In this document: positions 34,686-42,281 of the stretch, in pieces
How positions within the stretch are numbered: the stretch's first letter is position 1
How the letters are laid out: each line of letters begins with the position of its first letter
From: Paenibacillus sp. FSL H7-0737
GTDB lineage: Bacteria > Bacillota > Bacilli > Paenibacillales > Paenibacillaceae
DNA length: 64,000 nucleotides
Direction: 5' to 3'
Assembly (NCBI RefSeq): GCF_000758545.1
Contig: NZ_CP009279.1
Location: 4,650,001 to 4,714,000 of the forward strand
Made by a program: the position numbers and the translations under genes
Notes under the pieces: generated by a model
Databases searched by the model: none
What the model saw: only the letters and a program-made list of their open reading frames with translations
Told to the model about the DNA's origin: nothing

Positions 34686-35542
34686 TCCTTCACCCGTGTC
34701 AACAGTTTATGACTCCAAATCTCCATCTTCACTGCCTGCGGCAGCAGACCCATCTCATAGGCATAGCGGAAATAGAGGTTCAGACCTTTCTGCTGCCTTT
34801 CTCCAAAATCATAGCTTAAATTGCGAAAGTACCCTTCCCAATAAGACTTAGTTCCTCCAATTGTCGAACAGGCTGCAAGTACTATAGGATCTAAATCACT
34901 TAATCCCCGCAGTTTACTCTCAGCAAAAGCTTCTGCAATCTCCGCAATAGCTTCCGGTTTGTCATTCGCAGCTTTTCGATTCACTGCCCAGACCGCAAAG
35001 GTCATCCCTATGCCCGTCCATTCTTTCCAAAGCTCCGCCAGATCCGTAACGATATACCCTTGATGCTGCCAAGAGGCTTTAATCGCATGATCACCAATGA
35101 GTAAGCAGGCATCTGCTTGATGCATCATAGCATCCAAATCAGGATTAGCGCTAATATATTCTGGTTTATTGCCAAAAGCCTTTTCCATTAAAATTTTCAG
35201 CAAATTTACCGATGTTGCAGAAGTGTTCGTAACAGCAATCGTACCTGTACCTATCTGTGCAAGAGGCACTCGAGAAAAAAGAAAAATAGACCTCACAGGA
35301 CCGTCCGCACTTACCGATAAATCAGGTAACAGCAATAACTTATCACTGGCTTCAGCATACGCAAAAGAGGATAATGCACCCACATGAATCGTTCCACGAC
35401 TCATCCCCTGATTAAGAATGGCAGGTACCTCACTCACCATCTCTGCCGGATATTTCAGTGCAGAGGGATGAAAATTGTGAAATACCGGCCATGAGTTAGT
35501 ATAGCTGATTTTACCTATGATGGTGTGGCTGTTATTCTCCAT
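34682..35542 (-). CDS. mqnA: Chorismate dehydratase (futalosine pathway)
   Basis: MqnA removes water from chorismate to give 3-enolpyruvylbenzoate, the first step of the futalosine route to menaquinone. The 286 residues have the two-lobed periplasmic-binding-like fold and the N-terminal GKISYTNSWPVF. Further landmarks are GALSSFAYAE, VTNTSATSVNLLKILM and LLIGDHAIK. I chose the ATG at 35542, 9 nt after GGGGGG. It overlaps hepT and follows the ubiX-type gene. B. subtilis lacks this gene at the same locus. Confidence 0.9.
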   Translation of the reverse strand: MENNSHTIIGKISYTNSWPVFHNFHPSALKYPAEMVSEVPAILNQGMSRGTIHVGALSSFAYAEASDKLLLLPDLSVSADGPVRSIFLFSRVPLAQIGTGTIAVTNTSATSVNLLKILMEKAFGNKPEYISANPDLDAMMHQADACLLIGDHAIKASWQHQGYIVTDLAELWKEWTGIGMTFAVWAVNRKAANDKPEAIAEIAEAFAESKLRGLSDLDPIVLAACSTIGGTKSYWEGYFRNLSYDFGERQQKGLNLYFRYAYEMGLLPQAVKMEIWSHKLLTRVKE

Positions 35543-35546
35543 CCTT

Positions 35547-36149
35547 TCAATCCCCCCATCTGCGAAATAATTGATGTTCAATATTAAAGCTGTCAAGCAC
35601 TTTACCCACCATGAAATTAATCAGATCATCCATACTTTGTGGCCCAAAGTAAAACGCCGGCATTGCCGGAATGATCCGAACCCCCAGACGGGACAGCTTC
35701 AACATATTCTCAAGATGAATAGCATGCAGAGGTGTCTCACGAGGAACAAGGACCAGTGGACGTCCTTCCTTAAGCATAACATCAGCAGCACGAGTCATCA
35801 GATTGTCGGAGGTTCCATTAGCAACCGCAGACAATGTTCCCATGGAACAAGGCATAATAATCATTCCCTCCACACGAAACGAACCACTTGCAATAGATGC
35901 ACCGATATCAGCGACAGGATGATAAAGTAGAGAACCGGGATAGCCTTTGAACTTTTCGTTCAAAAAGCCTTCCCGGTCTGATGCGATATAACCTAGTTCT
36001 TCTTTAAAAACGCGCCAGCCCGCATTACTTACTACCAAATGAACGGAGTAGCCTAGCGATAGCAACGTTTCGATCAGACGAATACCATAAATAGCACCGC
36101 TTGCCCCAGTAATTCCAACCACGAAGTTTTTCGGTTTAGTAAGCGTCAT
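35547..36149 (-). CDS. ubiX: UbiX-type flavin prenyltransferase
   Basis: The family makes prenylated FMN, the cofactor of UbiD-type decarboxylases. The 200 residues show the flavodoxin-like GITGASGAIYG at the N terminus, the FMN contacts in IIMPCSMGTLSAVANG (about 97-112), and RETPLHAIHLENMLKLS. In futalosine organisms the decarboxylation of prenylated dihydroxynaphthoate uses a UbiD homologue with this cofactor, so its place between mqnA and the UbiA-type gene fits menaquinone. No ubiD homologue is in the window. Confidence 0.92.
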   Translation of the reverse strand: MTLTKPKNFVVGITGASGAIYGIRLIETLLSLGYSVHLVVSNAGWRVFKEELGYIASDREGFLNEKFKGYPGSLLYHPVADIGASIASGSFRVEGMIIMPCSMGTLSAVANGTSDNLMTRAADVMLKEGRPLVLVPRETPLHAIHLENMLKLSRLGVRIIPAMPAFYFGPQSMDDLINFMVGKVLDSFNIEHQLFRRWGD

Positions 36150-37021
36150 TTTTTGAAATGCACCACCAAGTCAATCAAAGTGAAAGAGAACACCACGATG
36201 CTTAGCACGCCGTTCATAGTGAAAAAAGCGGTCTGTAAACGACTGAGATCACTCGGAGATACAATATAATGCTCATAAAAGAGAATAATATATGCGAGGA
36301 TCATACCAGCCACATACCACCAGCTTAAATCCGTCAAAAACAGCAGCGATACGAATCCAATCGCCGTAAGAATGTGAAACACACGGGCAATAACGAGTGC
36401 ACCTTGGACCCCAAATCGCACTGGAATGGATTTTAAGCCTTCTTTAAGATCAAATTCAACATCCTGACAAGAGTATATAACATCAAAACCAGCCGTCCAA
36501 AACACAATTGTGAAGTAAAATACCATTGAAGTCCAATTCACACTACCGGTCACAGCTACCCAGCCGCCCAGCGGTGCAAGCGCAATGGTAAGGCCGAGGA
36601 TAAGATGGCATGCCCATGTAAAGCGCTTAGTGAATGAATAAATAACAAGAAGGAATACAGCGATAGGTAACAGCTTAGCTGACAAAGGATTCAATTTAAA
36701 GGCTGCCCAAAAGAGCAAGAAAAACGAAATGCCTATAAAAATGACAACTTCACCGATCTTTAGTAACCCTGCAGGAATCGCTCTTCCCGCTGTGCGTGGA
36801 TTCTTGGCATCACTGATTCGGTCTATCAATCGATTCAATCCCATAGCTGCACTTCGTGCTCCAAACATAGCGATTACAATCCAGCCAATTTGACTCCAGG
36901 ATGGGAGGCTATCATTCATGACCACAGATCCCAGTAAAGCACCCATAAAGGCAAAGGGTAAAGCAAATACCGTATGTTCAAACTTAATCATTTGTAAAAA
37001 GATACCGATTTTCTTAAACAT
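36146..37021 (-). CDS. mqnP: UbiA-family prenyltransferase, MqnP-type
   Basis: It would attach the heptaprenyl chain to 1,4-dihydroxy-6-naphthoate in the membrane. The 291 residues have eight or nine membrane helices and the two aspartate motifs of the family: NRLIDRISDAKNPRTAGR (about 64-81) and QDVEFDLKEG (about 184-193). MqnP is the futalosine counterpart of MenA; the neighbours mqnA and ubiX favour this reading over 4-hydroxybenzoate use. I chose the ATG at 37021, preceded by AAGGAG. It overlaps menG by 8 bp. Confidence 0.88.
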   Translation of the reverse strand: MFKKIGIFLQMIKFEHTVFALPFAFMGALLGSVVMNDSLPSWSQIGWIVIAMFGARSAAMGLNRLIDRISDAKNPRTAGRAIPAGLLKIGEVVIFIGISFFLLFWAAFKLNPLSAKLLPIAVFLLVIYSFTKRFTWACHLILGLTIALAPLGGWVAVTGSVNWTSMVFYFTIVFWTAGFDVIYSCQDVEFDLKEGLKSIPVRFGVQGALVIARVFHILTAIGFVSLLFLTDLSWWYVAGMILAYIILFYEHYIVSPSDLSRLQTAFFTMNGVLSIVVFSFTLIDLVVHFKK

Positions 37022-37766
37022 TCCTGTTCTCCTTGAGCCCAATATGTAATGCCGCGATGCCTCCGGTCAAGGGGAAGGATTCCACTTTTTGAAGTCCGGT
37101 TTCACGGAAAATAGTGGCCAGTTGCTCCCGGTCTGGGAACATTGCCAATGATTCTGGCAGCCATTTGTATTGCTCGTACCTTTTCGCGAATAACTTACCA
37201 AGCAATGGAAGTACACGCTGGAAATAAAAGAAATATACACCTTTAAACGGCTGTTTCATCGGCTTGGATAGCTCCAAACACACAACCATTCCACCAGGTT
37301 TTACTACCCGCTTCATTTCGTTAAGCACTTGAACAGGATCTGGCACATTGCGTAGTCCGAATCCAATCGTTGCATAATCAAACGCATTGTCATCAAAAGG
37401 CAGCTCCATAGCATTGCCCTGCACCAGCGAAATACGGTCCTGAAGCTTGCGCTCTTCCACTTTGCGGCGACCTACTTCAAGCATACCTGCGCTGAAATCC
37501 AGTCCGATTACATTGCCAGTCTGCGAAGCTTCCGCCAAAGCGATGCTCCAATCACAGGTTCCGCAACATAGGTCAACGGCCGAATCCCCGCGCTTCATCC
37601 CCATCTTCTTCATCGTGAATTTACGCCATGCCTTGTGGCGGCGAAAGCTTAGGATGTCATTCATCAAATCGTATTTTCCAGCAATACTCTCAAATACGGA
37701 ATGTACAAACTGCTCTTTTGGTTTGCTGTTGTCACCCACAGCAGTTGTCGTTTTTTCCATAGTCAT
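37014..37766 (-). CDS. menG: Demethylmenaquinone methyltransferase
   Basis: MenG (also called UbiE or MenH) methylates demethylmenaquinone with SAM, the last step of menaquinone synthesis. The 250 residues carry FESIAGKYDLMNDILSF, the SAM motif VDLCCGTCDWS (about 65-75), GLRNVPDP and the C-terminal GGIAALHIG. GGAGGG lies 7 nt before the ATG. It is between hepS and mqnP, and serves both the classical and futalosine routes. Confidence 0.96.
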   Translation of the reverse strand: MTMEKTTTAVGDNSKPKEQFVHSVFESIAGKYDLMNDILSFRRHKAWRKFTMKKMGMKRGDSAVDLCCGTCDWSIALAEASQTGNVIGLDFSAGMLEVGRRKVEERKLQDRISLVQGNAMELPFDDNAFDYATIGFGLRNVPDPVQVLNEMKRVVKPGGMVVCLELSKPMKQPFKGVYFFYFQRVLPLLGKLFAKRYEQYKWLPESLAMFPDREQLATIFRETGLQKVESFPLTGGIAALHIGLKENRNV

Positions 37767-37769
37767 CCC

Positions 37770-38639
37770 TTAACCCTCCACGGCTGCTTGTCCTGTGACC
37801 TTCATCTGCAGGAGAAAACGATCCAGCGCGATCTCTAGCTCTCTAAGTAAACTCTCGTCTTTAACGCTTTGCAATAGTCCCTGAATAGACTGAAGCGATT
37901 GATGAAGCTTGTCCGTCAGTTGCGAATCACATTTATATTTCATTTTTAGCATCTTCCATTCCTTCTGATCAAGGTTCAGGTCTTGAAGTTGCTTACGTTC
38001 TTCCTCTGTTGCAGTCTCCATCATCTTCCAATAGCAATAGCCATTCCCTGCATTCGCAGGATCATCACTACGAAGAAGCTCAATAGCAACGGTCTCGCAC
38101 TGACTGAATTCTGCCAGCAGTTTTTCCCACAGCTCCACTAAGGAGTTCTCAATCATAGGCGTAAAAGAAAGGAACAGCCGCATATTCAGCTGTACCATGT
38201 GCCGCAAGTATTGTTCAGCCGAAAGGCGTATGCCTCTCATCTTCACGTAGAGATTCGCTTTCAAGACATTGAAATCTGCAATCGCCTTACTCAAGATTCC
38301 AATCATCTCGATCTGATCACTCTTTGCAAGCAAATGGTAAAACCAGCTGCTGAAGTAATCGCCAGCTAGTACCTTCAATTGACGGGAACGCATAGGGTCT
38401 CCTCCCCGTCTATCATTCGAACGGTCAATGACCTCATGCGTGTCCAGACCTAGTTGAACAAGCGCTGTCACAAGCGTGTACAACTCTCCGGCACTTCCTT
38501 TTGCAGAAGAAGCATGATTTAGAAAAATATATAACAAATGACCCCGGCCATCAGAAAACGGCGGCAAATCCGTATGCTTCTGAATCATGTCGTAGTCGGT
38601 GTAGGGTTTAGCCAGTTGCGGTATGCAGTACGGTTTCAT
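37770..38639 (-). CDS. hepS: Heptaprenyl diphosphate synthase component I
   Basis: HepS is the small non-catalytic partner that sets the chain length together with HepT. The 289-residue, mostly helical protein has no aspartate-rich prenyltransferase motif but shows the pattern HLLYIFLNH, LVTALVQLGLDTHEVID and RQLKVLAGDYFSSWFYHLLA, the last being the family core. I placed the start at the ATG at 38639, which has GGAGG 5 nt upstream. It precedes menG by 3 bp. Confidence 0.87.
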   Translation of the reverse strand: MKPYCIPQLAKPYTDYDMIQKHTDLPPFSDGRGHLLYIFLNHASSAKGSAGELYTLVTALVQLGLDTHEVIDRSNDRRGGDPMRSRQLKVLAGDYFSSWFYHLLAKSDQIEMIGILSKAIADFNVLKANLYVKMRGIRLSAEQYLRHMVQLNMRLFLSFTPMIENSLVELWEKLLAEFSQCETVAIELLRSDDPANAGNGYCYWKMMETATEEERKQLQDLNLDQKEWKMLKMKYKCDSQLTDKLHQSLQSIQGLLQSVKDESLLRELEIALDRFLLQMKVTGQAAVEG

Positions 38640-38753
38640 TTCAGCCTCCGAAGCCATTGACATAATAATAATTCGTTTGTTCACAATCTTGTCTATTATA
38701 TCACATGTTTTTTTGTCACGCACTGTGGTACGCCTGAGTTTCTTTTAATCCTT

Positions 38754-39296
38754 TCAAGGATAAATGAACTGTTTCTTCCAGAGCTCGGTTTCACTAATGC
38801 GGAAGCCCGTTTTGAGACGATCCGATATAGGAAGATTACCCGCAGACTGAAGTTCATCTTGCAGCGTATAAGACCATTCAGAACGTCTGATATCACCAGC
38901 TAACAGCAGTCGGCGGCTACCAAGCCATTTATCTTCTACCACAATGCGAAGTAGAAGTTGATCCACATTCGAGGTTTCCTGAATAGCAAAGGAAATGGCC
39001 TGAGCCATATTTTGATAGAGTTCCTCAGGTTCATGATCGTTCCCGCTCACTTTCAGATCCAGTGACAGAACATGATCTTCCCAGCCAACGCTATCTATGG
39101 ATAAGGTCAACGGAAGAGCGCCCAGAACATCAACAAGATTGTCATTGCCCAGCACTGTGTTATGGTTGCCAGTAAAAGTCTCCACTGTCCCATTTCTCTG
39201 CTGTACGGATGAGTCTAAGTCTGCCAGTTTCGGCAAAATAACAGCAGAGGTCGCAGTCAAGAGTAGTACGGCACCAATCAACCAGGCTTTGTTCAT
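38754..39296 (-). CDS. Membrane-anchored protein of unknown function
   Basis: The 180-residue protein has a single N-terminal membrane helix (about 4-22, WLIGAVLLLTATSAVIL) and a soluble extracytoplasmic part. The part consists of beta-rich segments such as LPLTLSIDSVGW, VLSLDLKV and WSYTLQDEL. No catalytic motif is visible. GGGGG lies 7 nt before the ATG at 39296. It lies between mtrB and hepS, where B. subtilis has no such gene. I do not recognise it. Confidence 0.7.
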   Translation of the reverse strand: MNKAWLIGAVLLLTATSAVILPKLADLDSSVQQRNGTVETFTGNHNTVLGNDNLVDVLGALPLTLSIDSVGWEDHVLSLDLKVSGNDHEPEELYQNMAQAISFAIQETSNVDQLLLRIVVEDKWLGSRRLLLAGDIRRSEWSYTLQDELQSAGNLPISDRLKTGFRISETELWKKQFIYP

Positions 39297-39366
39297 GGAC
39301 ACGCCCCCCTTATCCATAGTACCCACTTTTTTTGCGGATATGATCATTCACCCTTACTATATTTTG

Positions 39367-39392
39367 AAAAAAAGCAGGCTATGCCTGCTTTT
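39367..39392 (-). terminator. Terminator after mtrB
   Basis: AAGCAGGC ATA GCCTGCTT and a run of seven Ts on the minus strand lie at the mtrB stop. Confidence 0.88.
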
Positions 39393-39640
39393 CAGCTTTC
39401 ACTTTCCAATTGTCCGTGTTTCGTTAAAATTTCAGCTTTTCCGCGGATTTTCATTGCTGAGGTATGATCGGTAAATTGGGCAATCAACACCTCACCCTTG
39501 TCTAGCTTCTCTGTATGATGAAAGCGTGTATCCGTACCTCTAGTTAGCCCAATGACTTGAACGCCATTTTCTTTGGCCTTAACCACAATATAGTCGCTAC
39601 CTGTCGGAAGCGGATTTTCGCTCGTATTTTTATCCGTCAT
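39392..39640 (-). CDS. mtrB: Tryptophan RNA-binding attenuation protein TRAP
   Basis: TRAP forms an 11-subunit ring that binds tryptophan and then GAG/UAG repeats in RNA, stopping trp transcription or translation. The 82 residues match the family closely: [49 protein letters not shown]. The Lys-Lys-Arg contacts to the triplets (KEN, KLDK and KIRG segments) are present. The protein has an 11-residue N-terminal extension compared with B. subtilis. Its site is in the trpE leader of this window. Confidence 0.97.
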   Translation of the reverse strand: MTDKNTSENPLPTGSDYIVVKAKENGVQVIGLTRGTDTRFHHTEKLDKGEVLIAQFTDHTSAMKIRGKAEILTKHGQLESES

Positions 39641-39683
39641 CGCTGATCCTCCTCTAAACCTAATGTACAGCCCATGCTATTCC

Positions 39684-39713
39684 AAAAACAAATGCCGCCT
39701 TGGAGGGCGGCAT
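39684..39713 (-). terminator. Terminator after hbs
   Basis: ATGCCGCC CTCCAA GGCGGCAT with TTGTTTTTGG on the minus strand lies 44 bp after the hbs stop. Confidence 0.85.
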
Positions 39714-39756
39714 AGTTGTTACTTAAAAAGACTATGGGATTGATATGTAGAAATCT

Positions 39757-40029
39757 TTATTTGATTCCGTCTTTCAGCGCTTTACCAGGTTTGAATGCCG
39801 GTACCTTGCTTGCAGGAATTTCGATTTCTTCACCAGTTTGTGGGTTACGGCCTTTACGTGCGGAACGTTCGCGCACTTCAAAGTTTCCGAATCCAACCAG
39901 TTGTACTTTATCACCGCTTTGCAGCGCTTCTGTAATTGCTTCGAAAACCGCATCTACAGCTTTAGTAGCATCCTTCTTGGGAAGTTCAGTTGCTTCTGTA
40001 ACTACATTGATCAAATCAGATTTATTCAT
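39757..40029 (-). CDS. hbs: Histone-like DNA-binding protein HU
   Basis: HU binds and bends DNA as a dimer and compacts the nucleoid. The 90 residues are family length, with [12 protein letters not shown] at the start, [21 protein letters not shown] (the DNA-binding arm, about 46-66) and [11 protein letters not shown] near the end. It follows its own promoter and ends in a terminator. The Bacillus position between spoIVA and mtrB is kept, but the folE (mtrA) gene usually found between hbs and mtrB is absent here. Confidence 0.97.
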   Translation of the reverse strand: MNKSDLINVVTEATELPKKDATKAVDAVFEAITEALQSGDKVQLVGFGNFEVRERSARKGRNPQTGEEIEIPASKVPAFKPGKALKDGIK

Positions 40030-40061
40030 GTTTTCTCACCTCCCTGAGTAAATTTCCGGTA

Positions 40062-40091
40062 TCATACACTGTTTCCGTTTAAACGTAAAAT
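40062..40091 (-). promoter_or_regulatory. Candidate promoter of hbs
   Basis: TTTACG and TATGAT, 17 bp apart on the minus strand, lie about 35 bp before the hbs start. The remainder of the 376-bp gap up to spoIVA is AT-rich, with no coding signal other than the spoIVA terminator. Confidence 0.45.
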
Positions 40092-40358
40092 ATACGTGAT
40101 AATCCCGTTTATTACTGAACACTGGCGCCCATAGACCTTGAAGCGCAACAAACTTATAGTAATACAGCCCATCCATAAATTCAAGCAGTTAGACAAAAAA
40201 GGAGTAGAAATTATCATCTATGCTTGCATAAACATCTAATTCCCATCTAATTTTATAGACCTATAAGACCAGGTTAATTCTTCTTTTCAGAAAAAAAATT
40301 GAGTCAGATTCACCGTTATTATAGGAACTAGGAATCAAGTTTCGTTATTTTTACGCAT

Positions 40359-40385
40359 AAAAAGAGTGGGATCTCTCCCACTCTT
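40359..40385 (-). terminator. Terminator after spoIVA
   Basis: AAGAGTGGGA GAGA TCCCACTCTT followed by TTTATG on the minus strand lies 20 bp beyond the spoIVA stop. Confidence 0.9.
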
Positions 40386-40405
40386 CCAATCTGCTTAAAT
40401 TTAAG

Positions 40406-41884
40406 TTAGAGAATAATTGCAATAAGTCCGCCTGAGCCTTCATTGATGATCCGACCAAGCGTTTCTTGCAATTTGTAGCGCGCATTATCCGGCATCATCG
40501 CGATCTTGCCTTGAATACCTTCCCTCACAATGGAATGCAAGGAGCGCCCAAAAATATCGGATTCCCAAATCTTAATTGGGTCGTTCTCGAAATCCTGCAT
40601 CAAATAACGGACCAACTCTTCACTTTGTTTCTCTGTACCAATGATTGGTGAGAACTCAGATTCAACATCAACACGAATCATATGAATAGATGGTGCGGTG
40701 GCCTTTAAGCGAACCCCAAAGCGAGAGCCTTGACGAATCAGCTCTGGTTCATCTAGCGCCATTTCAGCTAGTGAAGGAGCAGCAATACCATAACCGGTAG
40801 TCTTGACCATTTCTAAAGCTTCAGAGAAACGGTCGTACTCTCTTTTCGCGTGTGAGAATTCCTGCATCAGCTGGAGCAAGTGATCTTTACCGCGGATTTC
40901 AACCCCTACTACCTCCATCAGAACCTGATCATACAGCTCTTCTGGGGCATACAGATCGATCTCTGCTACACCCTGACCCATGTTCATACCACTTAGGCCT
41001 GCTTTATCGATAAAATCATACTCTGTGAACTGAGATACGAGCCGGTCAACATCCCGCAAGCGGCGAATGTCTTTTACCGTATCGCGAACGGAGTTCTCAT
41101 AGCTACTACGCAGCCAGTGATTCTCTCCAAGCACCATGACCCAGCTTGGCAAGTTCACATTTACTTCATGAACAGGGAATTCGTACAATACTTCACGCAG
41201 TACACCTGTTACATCCTCTTCGGTCATGTTTGCTGCGCTGAGTGTCATGACAGGGATATCGTATTTGATGGCTAGCTCGCTACGGAGCTGCTGTGCTTCC
41301 TCACTGCGTGGGCGAGTGGAGTTAATGACAAGCACAAATGGCTTACCCACTTCCTTCAGCTCTGCAATGACGCGCTCTTCAGAGTCCACGTACGAGTTCC
41401 GCGGAATTTCTGCAATCGTACCATCTGTTGTTACTACAACACCAAGCGTTGAATGCTCCTGGATGACCTTACGGGTCCCGATTTCTGCCGCTTCCTGAAA
41501 AGGAATTGGCTCCTCAAACCAAGGTGTAGAGATCATTCGTGGTCCATTCTCATCCTCGTAGCCTTTAGCGCCTTCTACAGCGTAACCCACACAGTCTACC
41601 AGTCGAACGTTAACCTCAAGCCCTTCCGCAACCTTGATTTGGACTGCGTTGTTAGGCACGAACTTAGGTTCAGTGGTCATAATTGTTTTGCCTGCTGCGC
41701 TTTGCGGAAGCTCATCCACAGCTCTTACCCGATCTGCCTCATTCGTGATGTTAGGCAGGACAATTGTTTCCATGAAGCGCTTGATAAATGTCGATTTCCC
41801 CGTGCGAACCGCGCCGACGACGCCAAGATAAATGTCTCCGCCGGTACGCTCGGCAATGTCCTTGAAAATATCCACTTTTTCCAA
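40406..41884 (-). CDS. spoIVA: Stage IV sporulation protein A (coat morphogenetic ATPase)
   Basis: SpoIVA polymerises by ATP hydrolysis on the forespore surface and is the base of the spore coat. With the TTG start at 41884 (GGAGGGG 6 nt upstream) it has 492 residues, the same as in B. subtilis, and begins EKVDIFKDIAERTGGD. The Walker A GAVRTGKST, the middle domain and the C-terminal NEGSGGLIAIIL needed for localisation are intact. A sigma-E-type promoter is seen at 42082-42109. The downstream hbs has a separate promoter. Confidence 0.98.
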   Translation of the reverse strand: MEKVDIFKDIAERTGGDIYLGVVGAVRTGKSTFIKRFMETIVLPNITNEADRVRAVDELPQSAAGKTIMTTEPKFVPNNAVQIKVAEGLEVNVRLVDCVGYAVEGAKGYEDENGPRMISTPWFEEPIPFQEAAEIGTRKVIQEHSTLGVVVTTDGTIAEIPRNSYVDSEERVIAELKEVGKPFVLVINSTRPRSEEAQQLRSELAIKYDIPVMTLSAANMTEEDVTGVLREVLYEFPVHEVNVNLPSWVMVLGENHWLRSSYENSVRDTVKDIRRLRDVDRLVSQFTEYDFIDKAGLSGMNMGQGVAEIDLYAPEELYDQVLMEVVGVEIRGKDHLLQLMQEFSHAKREYDRFSEALEMVKTTGYGIAAPSLAEMALDEPELIRQGSRFGVRLKATAPSIHMIRVDVESEFSPIIGTEKQSEELVRYLMQDFENDPIKIWESDIFGRSLHSIVREGIQGKIAMMPDNARYKLQETLGRIINEGSGGLIAIIL

Positions 41885-42081
41885 AAGAGATCCCCTCCTC
41901 ATATTACTCCGAAGAAAAAATGCCTGAAGAGCATCGACTTCGCGTTCCGCCGGTAATCTGACCCTTGCAGGACATCAACCGGACTTATCGTATGCCCGCC
42001 CGAAGCCTAGCTGCTTTCGACCGGGACGTACTGGCCCCGCGCTAAACTCCGAATGCTCGGACATGCATTTGGACTAGTATC

Positions 42082-42109
42082 ATCATATGTATCCGGAACG
42101 AATTTATGA
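42082..42109 (-). promoter_or_regulatory. Candidate sigma-E promoter of spoIVA
   Basis: On the minus strand TCATAAA (42103-42109) and CATATGAT (42082-42089), 13 bp apart, resemble the mother-cell sigma-E consensus KMATATT and CATACAAT. Transcription would start about 190 bp before the spoIVA TTG. spoIVA is sigma-E controlled in Bacillus. The rest of the 397-bp gap holds a GC-rich tract at 42150-42180 and the terminator of the next gene. Confidence 0.55.
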
Positions 42110-42229
42110 CCCATAATCGCGCATTTTGCAATGTAATTTCTAAAAATTAGTTGTGCGCGCCGCAAGGCGTCTGACGCCCGGAAGCTTTCTCATCCATCAT
42201 ATGAGGTAGGGTTCATTGATAGAACTAAC

Positions 42230-42254
42230 AAAATAGCCAGCTATAATAGCTGGC
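42230..42254 (-). terminator. Terminator after the serine hydrolase gene
   Basis: CCAGCTA TTA TAGCTGG then CTATTTTG on the minus strand, 28 bp past the stop. The T-run is short, so efficiency may be moderate. Confidence 0.6.
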
Positions 42255-42281
42255 CCAATCCAATATATGCGTATATACTCT

